From positions 17,978,066-18,042,065 of the forward strand of contig OY776124.1 in NCBI GenBank assembly GCA_963675135.1: 64,000 bases of DNA, read 5' to 3'. The number at the start of each line of letters is the position of its first letter. Positions within the stretch are counted from its first letter, which is position 1. This document shows, in pieces, positions 46,853 to 57,300 of the stretch. Under the pieces are notes generated by a model that searched no databases, was not told the origin of the DNA, and worked only from the letters and a program-made list of their open reading frames with translations. A program made the position numbers and the translations under genes. Source of the stretch: Galeopsis tetrahit (taxonomy: Eukaryota > Streptophyta > Magnoliopsida > Lamiales > Lamiaceae).

Positions 46853-46861
46853 ATGAGATGA
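46853..46861 (+). other. uORF1 (two codons)
   Basis: ATG AGA TGA forms a minimal upstream ORF. It overlaps the first bases of the next uORF. It matters only if the transcript starts upstream of 46853. Confidence 0.4.
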
Positions 46862-46902
46862 GGGGCTACTCCTATTCCCATTACTACCCAATACTCATAT
46901 GA
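46858..46902 (+). other. uORF2 (14 aa) overlapping the receptor kinase start
   Basis: This upstream ORF encodes MRGYSYSHYYPILI. Its TGA stop (46900-46902) overlaps the main ATG (46899-46901) as ATGA. Such an overlap could allow termination-reinitiation or could limit translation of the receptor kinase. It is a direct reading of the sequence; use in vivo is unproven. Confidence 0.5.
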
Positions 46903-49208
46903 CGACACTACCCCTCATCGCCGCCGCTTTATCATTACTCGCCGCCGTCTCCCCTCCTCCGCCGTCCGCCCATGCACTTGGGGGCTCCGCCGCCACCATA
47001 GCCGTCGTCTACGGCTCCGCCACCACCATATGCTCCATTGTTGCGCAGCAACCCATCCAGCAGATTCAATGCTGGAGTAACGGAGCACTACTGCCGCCCA
47101 TCCTCCCCACCATCTCCTTCGACGCCATCGCCGGCGGCCGCGACACCCTCTGTGGCGTCCGCTCCGGCGGCTTCAGCCTCCTCTGCTGGAACACCACTTT
47201 CAGCCCTAAAAGACTCTACAACGACGCTTCAGCTCCGTTAATCTCTCTCGCAATCGGCGACACTCAGATATGCGCGCTAACGAACGGAACCGATAACGCC
47301 GTTTGCTGGCGCCAGAAGTCGTCTCAAATCCCTAATCCCCAATTCCGCGGAATTTCTTCCGGGTCGGGTTTTTCCTGCGGAGTTGTTGAACAAAATAACC
47401 GGGTTCAATGCTGGGGATCCGATGAAGCTATTTCGATACAATCGGAGTTTGAAAACTCTACAATGGTGAACATTCAAGTGGGCGGAAATTTCGCCTGCGG
47501 AGTTAATACTTCAGGGTTTATAGAATGTAAAGGAAGCAACAACAATGGCCAACTAAATACGCCCCTAAATACCGCGTACGAATACACAGGTTTGGCCCTT
47601 GGGTTAAATCACACTTGCGCGATTACAAGATTGAATAAAACAGTAATTTGTTGGGGCGGAAACGGTGAATTTTCCAGCAATATTACTGATGATATTTCAT
47701 TTGAGTCCATTACTGCAGGGTATGATTTCACATGTGGATTGATTACCAATAATTTCTCAATAATTTGTTGGGGGCCTGGTTTTCCTAACGCTTCTGGAAT
47801 TGAGCTTCCTCTGCAGAGGACTCTTCCAGGCCCTTGTGTTGATACAGAGTGTGAATGTAGTGTCTATCCTCAATCTCAATCACTCTGTTCTGGCAATGGC
47901 CATATTTGCAGGCCTTGTGATATTCCAATTTCACCGATTTCAATTGTTAATCCTGGTGATGATGATGATGATGATGAGAAGCTAAGTACGGGTTTACTGG
48001 CATTGGTGATCGTCGGGTTGGTTGGCGGAGTTGCCGGGGTTTTTACCTTGATCTATTTGTTATGGAGTGGTGTTTGTTTTGGAAAGAAGAAGGTTCATAA
48101 TTCTGTGCAGCCTACTGTTGGGAATGCTGCTCAACAGTCTAATGGTAGTCCTGTTTCGCGATCTTCAACTCTTAGACGACAAGGGTCTCGTCTGATGAGG
48201 CGACAGAGGAGCGGAACTTCTTCGAAGCACGATAGGGCTGAGGAGTTGTTGTTTACGGATCTTGTTCTGGCGACGAATGGTTTTGCGTTGGAAAACAGGA
48301 TTGGGAGTGGGAGTTTTGGGGTTGTTTATAGAGGGAAACTGGCAGATGGGCGTGAGGTTGCTATTAAAAGAAGTGAGATTAGTGGAAAGATGAAGAAAAA
48401 GTTTCAAGAAAAGGAGAGGGCTTTTGAGTCAGAGTTAGAGTTTTTATCTCGCCTTCATCACAAGCATTTGGTTAGATTGGTGGGGTTTTGTGAGGAGAGA
48501 GATGAAAGGTTGTTGGTTTATGAGTATATGAAAAATGGGGCTCTGTTTGATCACTTGCACAGCAGCAACAACGTTGAGAAAAGCAGCAGTGTGATCAATT
48601 CTTGGAAAATGAGAATCAAGATTTCGTTAGACGCAGCTCGTGGGATCGAGTACCTACACTACTACGCAGTCCCGCCTATAATTCATCGCGATATCAAGTC
48701 ATCGAACATCTTGCTAGATTCGAGCTGGACAGCGCGCGTTTCTGATTTCGGGCTTTCGCTAATGGACGATGAAGATCAGGATCACCGGCTGACTAAGGCG
48801 GCCGGGACAGTTGGATACATTGATCCTGAGTATTACGGGTTGAATGTTTTGACATCTAAGAGTGATGTATATGGGCTTGGAGTTGTGATGTTGGAGCTTT
48901 TAACGGGGAAAAGGGCTATTTTCAAGAGGGGTGAAAATGGGGGTGAGCCGGTTAGTGTTGTTGATCATGCTGTGCCGGCTATCGTGGCGGGGAGACTGGG
49001 GGAGGTTTTGGATCGACGGGTGGGGGAGACGAGGGAGGCGGAGGCGGTGGAGTTGATGGCGTACACGGCGATGCATTGTGTGCATTTGGAAGGGAAAGAT
49101 AGGCCAAACATGAGTGACATTGTGGCTAATTTGGAACGAGCTTTGGGGCTATGTGAATGTGATGAGAGCCATGGGAGCATTTCAAGTGGTCCGGCAGTCT
49201 CAGATTGA
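46899..49208 (+). CDS. CCR4: CRINKLY4-related receptor-like kinase, CCR4-like
   Basis: This intronless frame of 769 aa is close to the family length (about 750-815 aa). A signal peptide covers roughly residues 1-26. The extracellular part has repeated short Cys/Trp blocks (CW, CG and CGV at about 58, 85, 96, 125, 136, 160, 171, 200, 240, 251, 279 and 290). These form the RCC1-like crinkly propeller. A Cys-rich segment follows (PGPCVDTECEC to CRPC, about 311-340), then an acidic DDDDDD run and one membrane span (364-389). The kinase domain has GSGSFGVV (469-476), catalytic K490 in VAIK, HRD with D598, DFG at 616-618 and GTVGYIDPEYY (636-646). All catalytic residues are present, so it should be an active plasma-membrane Ser/Thr kinase. 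ACR4-family kinases act in epidermal and root cell-fate signalling; the ligand and exact role of CCR4 types are not established. Confidence 0.93.
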   Translation: MTTLPLIAAALSLLAAVSPPPPSAHALGGSAATIAVVYGSATTICSIVAQQPIQQIQCWSNGALLPPILPTISFDAIAGGRDTLCGVRSGGFSLLCWNTTFSPKRLYNDASAPLISLAIGDTQICALTNGTDNAVCWRQKSSQIPNPQFRGISSGSGFSCGVVEQNNRVQCWGSDEAISIQSEFENSTMVNIQVGGNFACGVNTSGFIECKGSNNNGQLNTPLNTAYEYTGLALGLNHTCAITRLNKTVICWGGNGEFSSNITDDISFESITAGYDFTCGLITNNFSIICWGPGFPNASGIELPLQRTLPGPCVDTECECSVYPQSQSLCSGNGHICRPCDIPISPISIVNPGDDDDDDEKLSTGLLALVIVGLVGGVAGVFTLIYLLWSGVCFGKKKVHNSVQPTVGNAAQQSNGSPVSRSSTLRRQGSRLMRRQRSGTSSKHDRAEELLFTDLVLATNGFALENRIGSGSFGVVYRGKLADGREVAIKRSEISGKMKKKFQEKERAFESELEFLSRLHHKHLVRLVGFCEERDERLLVYEYMKNGALFDHLHSSNNVEKSSSVINSWKMRIKISLDAARGIEYLHYYAVPPIIHRDIKSSNILLDSSWTARVSDFGLSLMDDEDQDHRLTKAAGTVGYIDPEYYGLNVLTSKSDVYGLGVVMLELLTGKRAIFKRGENGGEPVSVVDHAVPAIVAGRLGEVLDRRVGETREAEAVELMAYTAMHCVHLEGKDRPNMSDIVANLERALGLCECDESHGSISSGPAVSD

Positions 49209-49534
49209 ATTTTTTATGATTTTATTTTAATTTTGTTTTTGATACTAGTACTAGTATAGTTTGATTATTTGGGTGTAAAGAGTGAGATGATGAGGCTGGA
49301 GTTAGTACTACTAGGACATTGATAATGATAGCTACTCGCTATTTTTTTTAGTACTATATGATTTGTTATTATTTATTCAAATGAAATTGGTAGCAGCAGC
49401 ATTTAATGAATTATTTTCAACTTTACCCATTTCTTATTTTATAACATTAATAAACACGGGTTTGAACTATAGTCATCCATCTTCTTACAACGAATGTTCA
49501 ATGAAAAGTTGACATCTTTCTCATGTGCAATTAG
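49209..49534. other. Receptor kinase 3' UTR and spacer
   Basis: T-rich DNA after the stop codon with no ORF; probably 3' UTR followed by intergenic spacer. Confidence 0.45.
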
Positions 49535-49795
49535 AGTTGTTATTCGAGTCAAGTTGAATATTTGAAGTTTGAGCTCAACTCAACTCGATAACACTGACGA
49601 GTTAAAAATTGAGCTCGCCTCGACTCGTTAACGAATCTAACAAGTCTATCGAGCCGAGTCTAATGGAATTTTCTACAAAAAATTAGATATCGAGTCTAAC
49701 AAGTCGAGCTCGAGTCGGCTCGTTAGTAAATCGAGTATTTAACAAGTTGAGCCGAGTCGAGTCTCGTTAAGGCTCGATTCGAATAACAGCCATAT
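49535..49795. repeat. MITE with TTATTCGA inverted ends
   Basis: The left end gttattcgagtc and right end gattcgaataac are inverted. The interior repeats gagctcgagtcg, ctcgttaacga and gagccgagtc words in both orientations, giving a strong stem. It is non-coding, about 260 bp. No clean target duplication was seen. Confidence 0.6.
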
Positions 49796-49825
49796 GTGCA
49801 ATTACACTTTGTCAATAGATAAAAA

Positions 49826-50204
49826 AATATTTATCCGTTCCACAATAATTTTCACACTCTTAAAATGAAAAATTGTGTATATACTTCACCCCCACAATAT
49901 CTTTAATTTTACATAAAATGTTAATTATTTATACCATTTTCTTATGTTTTAAGATTACTTGCACAAAATAGATACATTTACTATATCATTTTATTTTAAA
50001 ATTGTTATTTATTTTAGATCCACATTTTGTCTTATTAATACACCTCACTAAATTCTTTTTTAGACCTCACAAAATCTATTTTATACTTTATTAAATCACC
50101 CAAAATGATTCTCACTTATTTGATCTCACACTCCACTAAATTCACATTTCTTAAAAAGTGAGTCAATTAAGACATACAAATCATTACAGAACGGGAGAGT
50201 ATAT
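49826..50204. repeat. Diverged Stowaway-like MITE
   Basis: The left end tccgttccacaataat and right end attacagaacgggagag are approximately inverted. The interior is AT-rich with ctcac/ttaaa words typical of this MITE type. It is old and the boundaries are approximate. Confidence 0.4.
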
Positions 50205-51045
50205 TTTAAGTTCTACATTTGACTAATAGTGGCTAATGTCTCAGTGGATCGGAGTTGTATCTTAAATTTTAACAATGTTTCACCCTATTATAGACTAGAA
50301 CAATCAAAATTACTTTCTTTCAAAACATAACAAAAATTGTTAAATTTAAATTAATGAAATAAGATGTATTGAAAAATTTATAATAATTTTTTTTGTATAT
50401 ATAATACTCCAGGATATTTTCTTCATATTAATATAAATTGGATCTCCTAATCTAAAATTTCTGAATCCATTGTCTTGCACGTTGCATAGAACAAATATAC
50501 GAATGTGAAAGACCATTATTTATATAAAACAAAAAAAATCACACTTTGTACTCAATAAACAAGCAATTGGGAGTTGTATAAGTGATGCATGGAAGAATTT
50601 GGCATACGAAACATTGGGCATGTTTTGATGACGTTGAGTTGCCATTTTTTTCATGAAAAAATAAAAATAAAAATCTCGAGACACAGACTCATAAAAGTCT
50701 TTCCACTTTGAAGCTGTTTAAAATGTTTCTAGAAATGTAATTACATGAAATTTGACTTTTAGATCTTTTCATTAAAGAAGTAGTTGAGACTCGAGATGTT
50801 GACACGTGTAGGGCCCCAGCTACCCACATTAATCTATGGGTATTATTTTATGTAATGAAGAATGGGAAGAGATTGATAGTATGTTTTTGTGTTGGTGTTG
50901 TTTGTCATATTAGGTTTTTTTTGGTTGGGGCTCTCTAAGGTGGGACATAATCTATTTCACTTCCTCTTTTGGAGGCAACTCCAACAAAAATGGCCTTAAA
51001 CATCATTTGCCAATGTGTTTTCCAAAGGGGTGTTTACTTTGGGCT
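50205..51045. other. Intergenic DNA
   Basis: No supported gene or well-bounded repeat. Confidence 0.4.
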
Positions 51046-51247
51046 TTGGGTGGTTTTAAAAATCGAGTTTTTGAAATCCTGATTTTTAAAATCCCGATAA
51101 ATAGTAATATGAGGGGTGTTTACTTTGGGTTTTAGGTGATTTTAAAAATCAGATTTTTGAAATCCTGGTTTTTGAAATCCTGGTTTTTGAAATCCCAGTA
51201 ATAGTAATATGAGTGTTTCTTTTGGGCTTTGGAATAGTGGAGGATTT

Positions 51248-52227
51248 TTTTTTTTAACAGTAAAGAAGAATTTATTAACTCATATGAGTAAAGGGGTACT
51301 CAACCCATAAGGATATACAAGTAAAGCCTAAAGACTTGACAAAATGTGTTTCCCGCCTAGCTTAATCATGCTCTACTCGATTACTCAATTATACAATTCA
51401 TCGGATCAAGACACCATGCTACTACTGAAGAGTTTGGAGCTATTAAATTATACCCTCCTACCCATGTCCATAAATATATTTTGATATTTTCAACGGCCTT
51501 CTTTGTTGTTTGTTGTTTGCCATTGAATCTTTTAGAATTGCAACACCTCCAAATTTCCCACATAATACAGTTCCATAGGCTATTCATGAATTTTTTCTTC
51601 ACTTTTCCATTCCCGAGCGTCCCGCTGAATTGCACGGCCTGCGCTATAATATTTCCGTGAGGTGCTGTTTTGACTTTAATCCAATTTATACACTCTTGCC
51701 ATATTTTGTTTGCAAATTCACACCTCAGCAGCAAATGGGAATTAGACTCCTCTTCTGCTTCACACAGTGTACACCTCTCCGCTTCAAGTTATCGGTCGTG
51801 GCGAGCCTCCCTTTCAATGCTTTCCACCCTATCATTTTCACCCTCCTTGGCGCAAAGCTTCCCCACAGATTTACATATTCAACTCCTCCATCAAATGATT
51901 ATAAACGCTGCTTGTAGAACTCCCCTCCTGCGATAATTTCCACCCATGTCAACTCGCGACCCCATGTCAACTCCCATTTCCACCCAAACTGACCCCACAC
52001 GCCCATACTGCTGATACAACTCCCCTTCTGCCTACTCACCGAGAACAACCCCGGAAACTTATCTTTTAATAGGAAACCCCCTTCTATCCAGTAGTCGCCC
52101 CAAAAATTTGTGTGTTCCCCATTTCCCACCTCTCTCACAATTTTATTACTTGCATCTCTTCCTCCTAACAGGTTGTAAACGTTTTTAATTTCTTTCCACC
52201 AACTCGATTCACCCACTATACGTCCCC
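51248..52227 (-). mobile_element. LINE 3' fragment, 5'-truncated
   Basis: An oligo-T run at 51245-51255 is the poly-A tail of a minus-strand LINE. The insert is flanked by a perfect 8-bp duplication, gaggattt (51240-51247 and 52228-52235). Only about 980 bp of the 3' end were integrated. Confidence 0.85.
51381..52216 (-). pseudogene. LINE ORF2 C-terminal fragment (zf-RVT region)
   Basis: The upstream part (52216-51899) reads WWKEIKNVYNLLGG and NFWGDYWIEGG, typical of the stretch after LINE RT domains. The downstream part (51734-51381) reads CEFANKIWQECINWIK and WEIWRCCNSKRFNG, typical of the zf-RVT tail. The two lie in different frames and the RT domain proper is absent. It is a dead truncated copy. 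Confidence 0.8.
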
Positions 52228-52930
52228 GAGGATTTAACTTTACGTCAAATCAAGTTGTAAGATTGAATGAGTTTGTATTATTATATTATTGTTTGGTGAG
52301 ATTATAATGATTAGTTAAGTGTGTAATGATTAAAGTATTATATTATTGTATTATTATATTATTATAGTATTATTATATTATTGTTGAGAAAGAATATAAT
52401 GATTGAAGTAATATTATATAGATATAACTTTATGTCAAATCAATATGTTTGATAGGGGTGTTTTTGAGTGGATTTTGAAAACCGGTTTTTAAATCCCGAA
52501 GTAAAACGGGTTTTGGATCTTGAAATTCAAAACCTGGTTTTTAAAACCAAAAGTAAACATACCCTGAGTGTTTCTTTTGAGTTTTGGAATAGTGGAGGAT
52601 TTAACTTTATGTCAAATCAAGTTGTAAGATTGAATGAGTTTGTATTATTATATTATTGTTTGGTGAGATTATAATGATTAGTTGATTGTGTAATGATTAA
52701 ATGTATTATATTGTTGTATTATTATATTATTATAGTATTATTATATTATTATTGAGAAAGAATATAATGATGGAGTAATATTATATAGATATAACTTTAT
52801 GTCAAATCAATATGTTTGATAGTGGAGGTTTTGAGTGGATTTTGAAAATCGATTATTAAATCCCGAAGTAAAACGGATTTTGGATCTTGAAATCCAAAAC
52901 CTGATTTTTAAAACCAAAAGTAAACATCCC

Positions 52931-54353
52931 CCAAGTGTTTATGCTACACTAGGAATAATATTCTCCTGTAATAGAAAAAGTTATTAAACCTTTTTTTTTT
53001 TCCGTTCGTTTCAATCGAATGGATTCATTTTTTATTTTTTTTACAAACTACTCTCTCACGCATTTCATTATATCATTCTCTCTCTTAATCACATTACATT
53101 TTACACATCTATTTATTATATTAGGGGTACAAGTTTAAAAAAAAATGTAGATAAAGTAGATAAGGTGAGGGTATTGTGGGGTCCATTATGAATAAAGTAA
53201 TTGTTTATGAATAAAGTTGATGACAAATTGAGTAATTAAGTGATGATTGAAGGGTAATAGTTTTCATAAAGTGTATGAGACTACATTTGGTGAACAAGGA
53301 ATATAAGGCAAAAGACTACATTTAATGAATTGAAAGTAATATTTTGTTACTCCTAAAATAAAATCTTAAATAACTATAAGTAATTTGCTCTAATCTTGGA
53401 ACAAGTGGGGACATAAATGACTGATTGATTCAGAAATATCTAAATGAGGAGAAATAATTATTTATTCCGTCTACAAATTTTATTCTCATACTTTTGGATA
53501 TATGTTTTAAGAAAAAAAATTAGATAAAGTAAGGATATTAAGTTAAAGTGATTGTTTATAAATAAATTTGAATAACTAAGTAATAGTTGAGGATGAAGAT
53601 AAAATAATGGTTTTCATAAAGTATTTGAATAAATTTGGTGAACGGACTAATCAAACAAATGTGAATATATTTAGTGGACAAAGAGAGTATAAGAGAAGAT
53701 AGTTAATCAAAATGGAACAATAAATAACTTATTTTAAGTGTTATTATCCCTTATTTAGTAGGATGAATGTGAATTTATAATTTGAATTCTCATTAATTAG
53801 TAAAATTACCTCATACTGTATTCATTATCATTTTGATTCTAGATATTAAAAATTACTACTACAATAGTACTGTATGCCGATCTCACATAGAATTTTATTT
53901 GAAAAGAAAATTGTGCGTGTAATATGGAATACATTTTTTTTTTCATGTAAATATCCCTACATCAATATATAGGAAATATACACATATAACTGCCAGAAAA
54001 AATATGACTGAACTATTACATTTTTGTCAGTGATATTCGACAACACTGTATTTGTGTTATCATTTTTTTATATAGTATACAAAATTATAATATCAAATTT
54101 AAAAGGATAATAGGTGGTCACGAGACAGTGATATTTTTACTTGTTTTATGATACTCAAATTAAAAAATATCATGCATGTAACAATGTCTCTTATCTATTT
54201 AATCAATAAATAGCCTTAAACACAAAATTCTCCCAAAACTTGAATCCCAAGTTCACATAAACTTCAAACAAAATGAATTAAAAGAACACCAAATGCAGGA
54301 TTAAAAACTGAAAATCATTAAACCTGCATTAATTTCACACAGAATTGAGTCGA
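52931..54353. repeat. AT-rich intergenic DNA with two diverged MITE copies
   Basis: Two copies of a sequence with gtagataaagtaga/agataaagtaagg, attgtttat, taataagttga-like and gttttcataaag words lie at about 53140-53300 and 53515-53645. They suggest old related MITEs. No gene is visible before the 3' end of the NFXL2-like gene. Confidence 0.4.
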
Positions 54354-57300
54354 CTAGATTCTTGGATAACTTCTTCTTCTCTGTCGAGCTTCAACTTCGT
54401 TCATCCAATCAGATAGCCACATCAGACCTTTATACCCAAAATACGCGGATGCAATAATTACAACAGCAATCACAAGAAGCAGAACAATCCGTTTAACCCC
54501 AGCAATTATTCTCTGCACAGGAGCAATTCAATTTTCATTGTAAGGGAAAATATTCAATTTTCATTGCAAGGGAATATATAGTAAAACCTGCAGTTTGGAA
54601 GTACTCTCCTCCTCATGAACCCTCTGCTTTCGTCTTCTACGTTTTGATGCGTTACTAGGTTTATCAGACTCCTTTTCCTTTTAAAGAAATAATAACCCGG
54701 TGTGAGATTAAATATAAGCTCTAATACTGACATTTAAATGCAGAATCATGAAATGAAAGTTTACTACATGAAGAACTGTGAGTGTGCAGATTCCATTTTG
54801 AAAAGTCGAACTACAGGCAGTTTTTCTAAGGGATAGTATCACTTTTGGTCCCTAAAGTCAACCCCTTTTTAAATTTTTGGTCCACCACTTCACTCACTGT
54901 CAAGTTTGATCCTTGAAACACACTTTTACTCCCACATTTGGTCCCGTCATTAGGTGACCGTCCGTTGACTGACAAAATCAACTATTTGGAGTGCTAAATG
55001 AAATTAATAATTTTCAAATTATTACATTTAGCACCCTCAAATAGTTGGTTCCATCAGTCAATTAACGGTGAGACCAAATGTGGGAATAAAAGTGTACTTC
55101 CAAGACCACGTTTGACAGTGAGTGAAAGAGGGTGACCATTGACCAGAGCTGGAAAACGGTAAACTTTAGGGACCAAAAATGATATTATCCCTTTTTCTAA
55201 TTTGAGCTAACAGTATTTAAACTCTCATCGTCTATGAGAGATACTAAGCACCTATTAACATCTAAGTCCATATGTATATTCACGAGGTTAATGCCAAAAC
55301 CTTGTGGCCAAAATACACTGCGCATTTACCTCATGAGACTTTGGTTGACGATAATGTAACTCTGCATCGGGGACCTTCACTTTGCTCTTGCAATTATCAT
55401 CACAAGGAATAAGTCCAACTCCATACTGATTTTTAGCAACATCTGTGGGATCACAACCAGAATTACGATATGATGCTTGTACATCATGACACACCCACTC
55501 CTTCTTTAAGGTTTGGCATCCACAACGAACGGTAACCTTGTAAAGAACAATATCAAATGATTAATAAGACAACAGACTTCATTCATTACCCTTTTATAGT
55601 TTTATATATGAGAGGATTGATGAAGACGCGATAAAACCACACAGCATTATCGTACCTTCTTAGAGCACTTGTCAGGTAACGGGCAAGGACCAGGATGACA
55701 AGTCTCTGGGCATAAATGTGTACAGTTGGGCAACTTCCTGCAAATCCAAAAATATTACTATCAAAGACTTGAAATTCATAGATTTCAAGGCAACATGTGT
55801 GTTCAAAATTCCAGCATATTAGTTAGCCACTTTCTCTGTACAGAATTGCAATCACATTTTTCTTTTCTTTTTTCAAATTACAGGTATGCCTTTTAATTAT
55901 GAAGATGCTCCAAAGCAGAACTCTGGAGTTCACCTGTGGCAAGGCCCTTTGCATGAACGGGCATCCATTTGCTCTTTCTCAGACAAGCAGTTGTAGTATT
56001 TACACTCAAAAACATGTACCAGGGCCCCACAGTGACACGAACGCTTAATCAGTGCCTTGCAAGGGGGACATTCTCCAGGATGACATCGAAAAGGGCAAGC
56101 ATGTGTACATTTAGGATCTCTCTCCTGAAAGAACACAATGTCCAAAGAAGAGAAACAGATAAGGACAGTGCTCGATGCCACCAAATTGAAAAGATTCTCA
56201 TAAAGCCGAGATATTTACATATTTAGGATATGTTTGATTTGGGAGTTAATCTTGATATTAATTGATTGTGTTTGTTTTGAGCTTTGAATAAGGTAGGGTC
56301 TGTTGTATTATTACGTTATTGTTGATTGTAATTATAATGATTGAATGATTGTGTTATAGTTAGTGTGTTTTATTGAAAGTTGCAAACGTAAGAATATAAG
56401 GTGTGAAAAATGAAAAATAAAATAAGAGTGGAAATAAAATAAAATAAAAACGTGTTTGCATTAATGAGTAATTGGAGAGTGTGGTGTAGAAAAAATGGTA
56501 TTTATAGGGTTCATAGGTATTGTAGGGGTGGATGTAATGTATTGGTATTTTTTAAATCGGATTCTAAAATCCCAGAGTAAAGCTGGATTTAGATTTCAAA
56601 ACACCAAATCCGGTTTTCACCCAATCAAAATGGGAACTAATTCAACTAAAAAGAATGAAAATGTACCTTTTCGCAAGGGAGATTGCACTCTTCACAAGAT
56701 TCACTTATACTGTATCCACCTGGTTTTGAAGAGCAACTTTTTAAGGGATGGCATACATAAGTGCAATAATGATTGCCACATGGAAGAGGATTTCCACACA
56801 AGTTATCACAAGAAAATTCTTTGCTATTTGAGCAAACCATCTGAAAGAGGGGCGGACAACAAAATAGGTGTGAGTATATATCCATCCCACATGTGGAAAC
56901 TAATTTCCACCCTCTAAAAGACAGAACAGAATAAAGACAACAGATATGAAACAAACCATCATCTCTGCTCCCATGTGACTGCCAAAACATGACCTCAGCA
57001 CAAGTTCTGGGCAAGGAGGGCACGAGGAGCCCGGAGTTGCTTCACTCGGATAATGTGATTTCTTCTTTCTGGGTTTCAAAGTAAACTCAAGACCAGCAGG
57101 TGGTTTAGGCCCATGGCACCTATATGCAAAATATAAACAATAGAACTGAAGAGGGAATACACAGGGAAGGAAATTATTACTGAAAATTTAATATCAGTTT
57201 ACGTCCTATACTTTATAGTTGATCCAATATAAATCATTTTTTTTTTCTACTTCATCAATTTTAGTCCTAGGGTGTGCAATTTTAATCCTAGATGTAAGCA

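Larger units (their letters stand above)
51046..52930. repeat. Compound TIR element (ends GGGTGTTTACTTT) with tandem duplication and LINE insert
   Basis: The left end ggggtgtttactttggg and right end ccaaaagtaaacatccccc are inverted. An internal ccaaaagtaaacat end near 52545-52558 and a repeated gagtgtttctttt (51211 and 52567) show that a unit of about 364 bp is present twice in tandem. The first unit is split by a LINE fragment. No transposase is seen. The target duplication is unclear, so the superfamily is not assigned. Confidence 0.6.
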
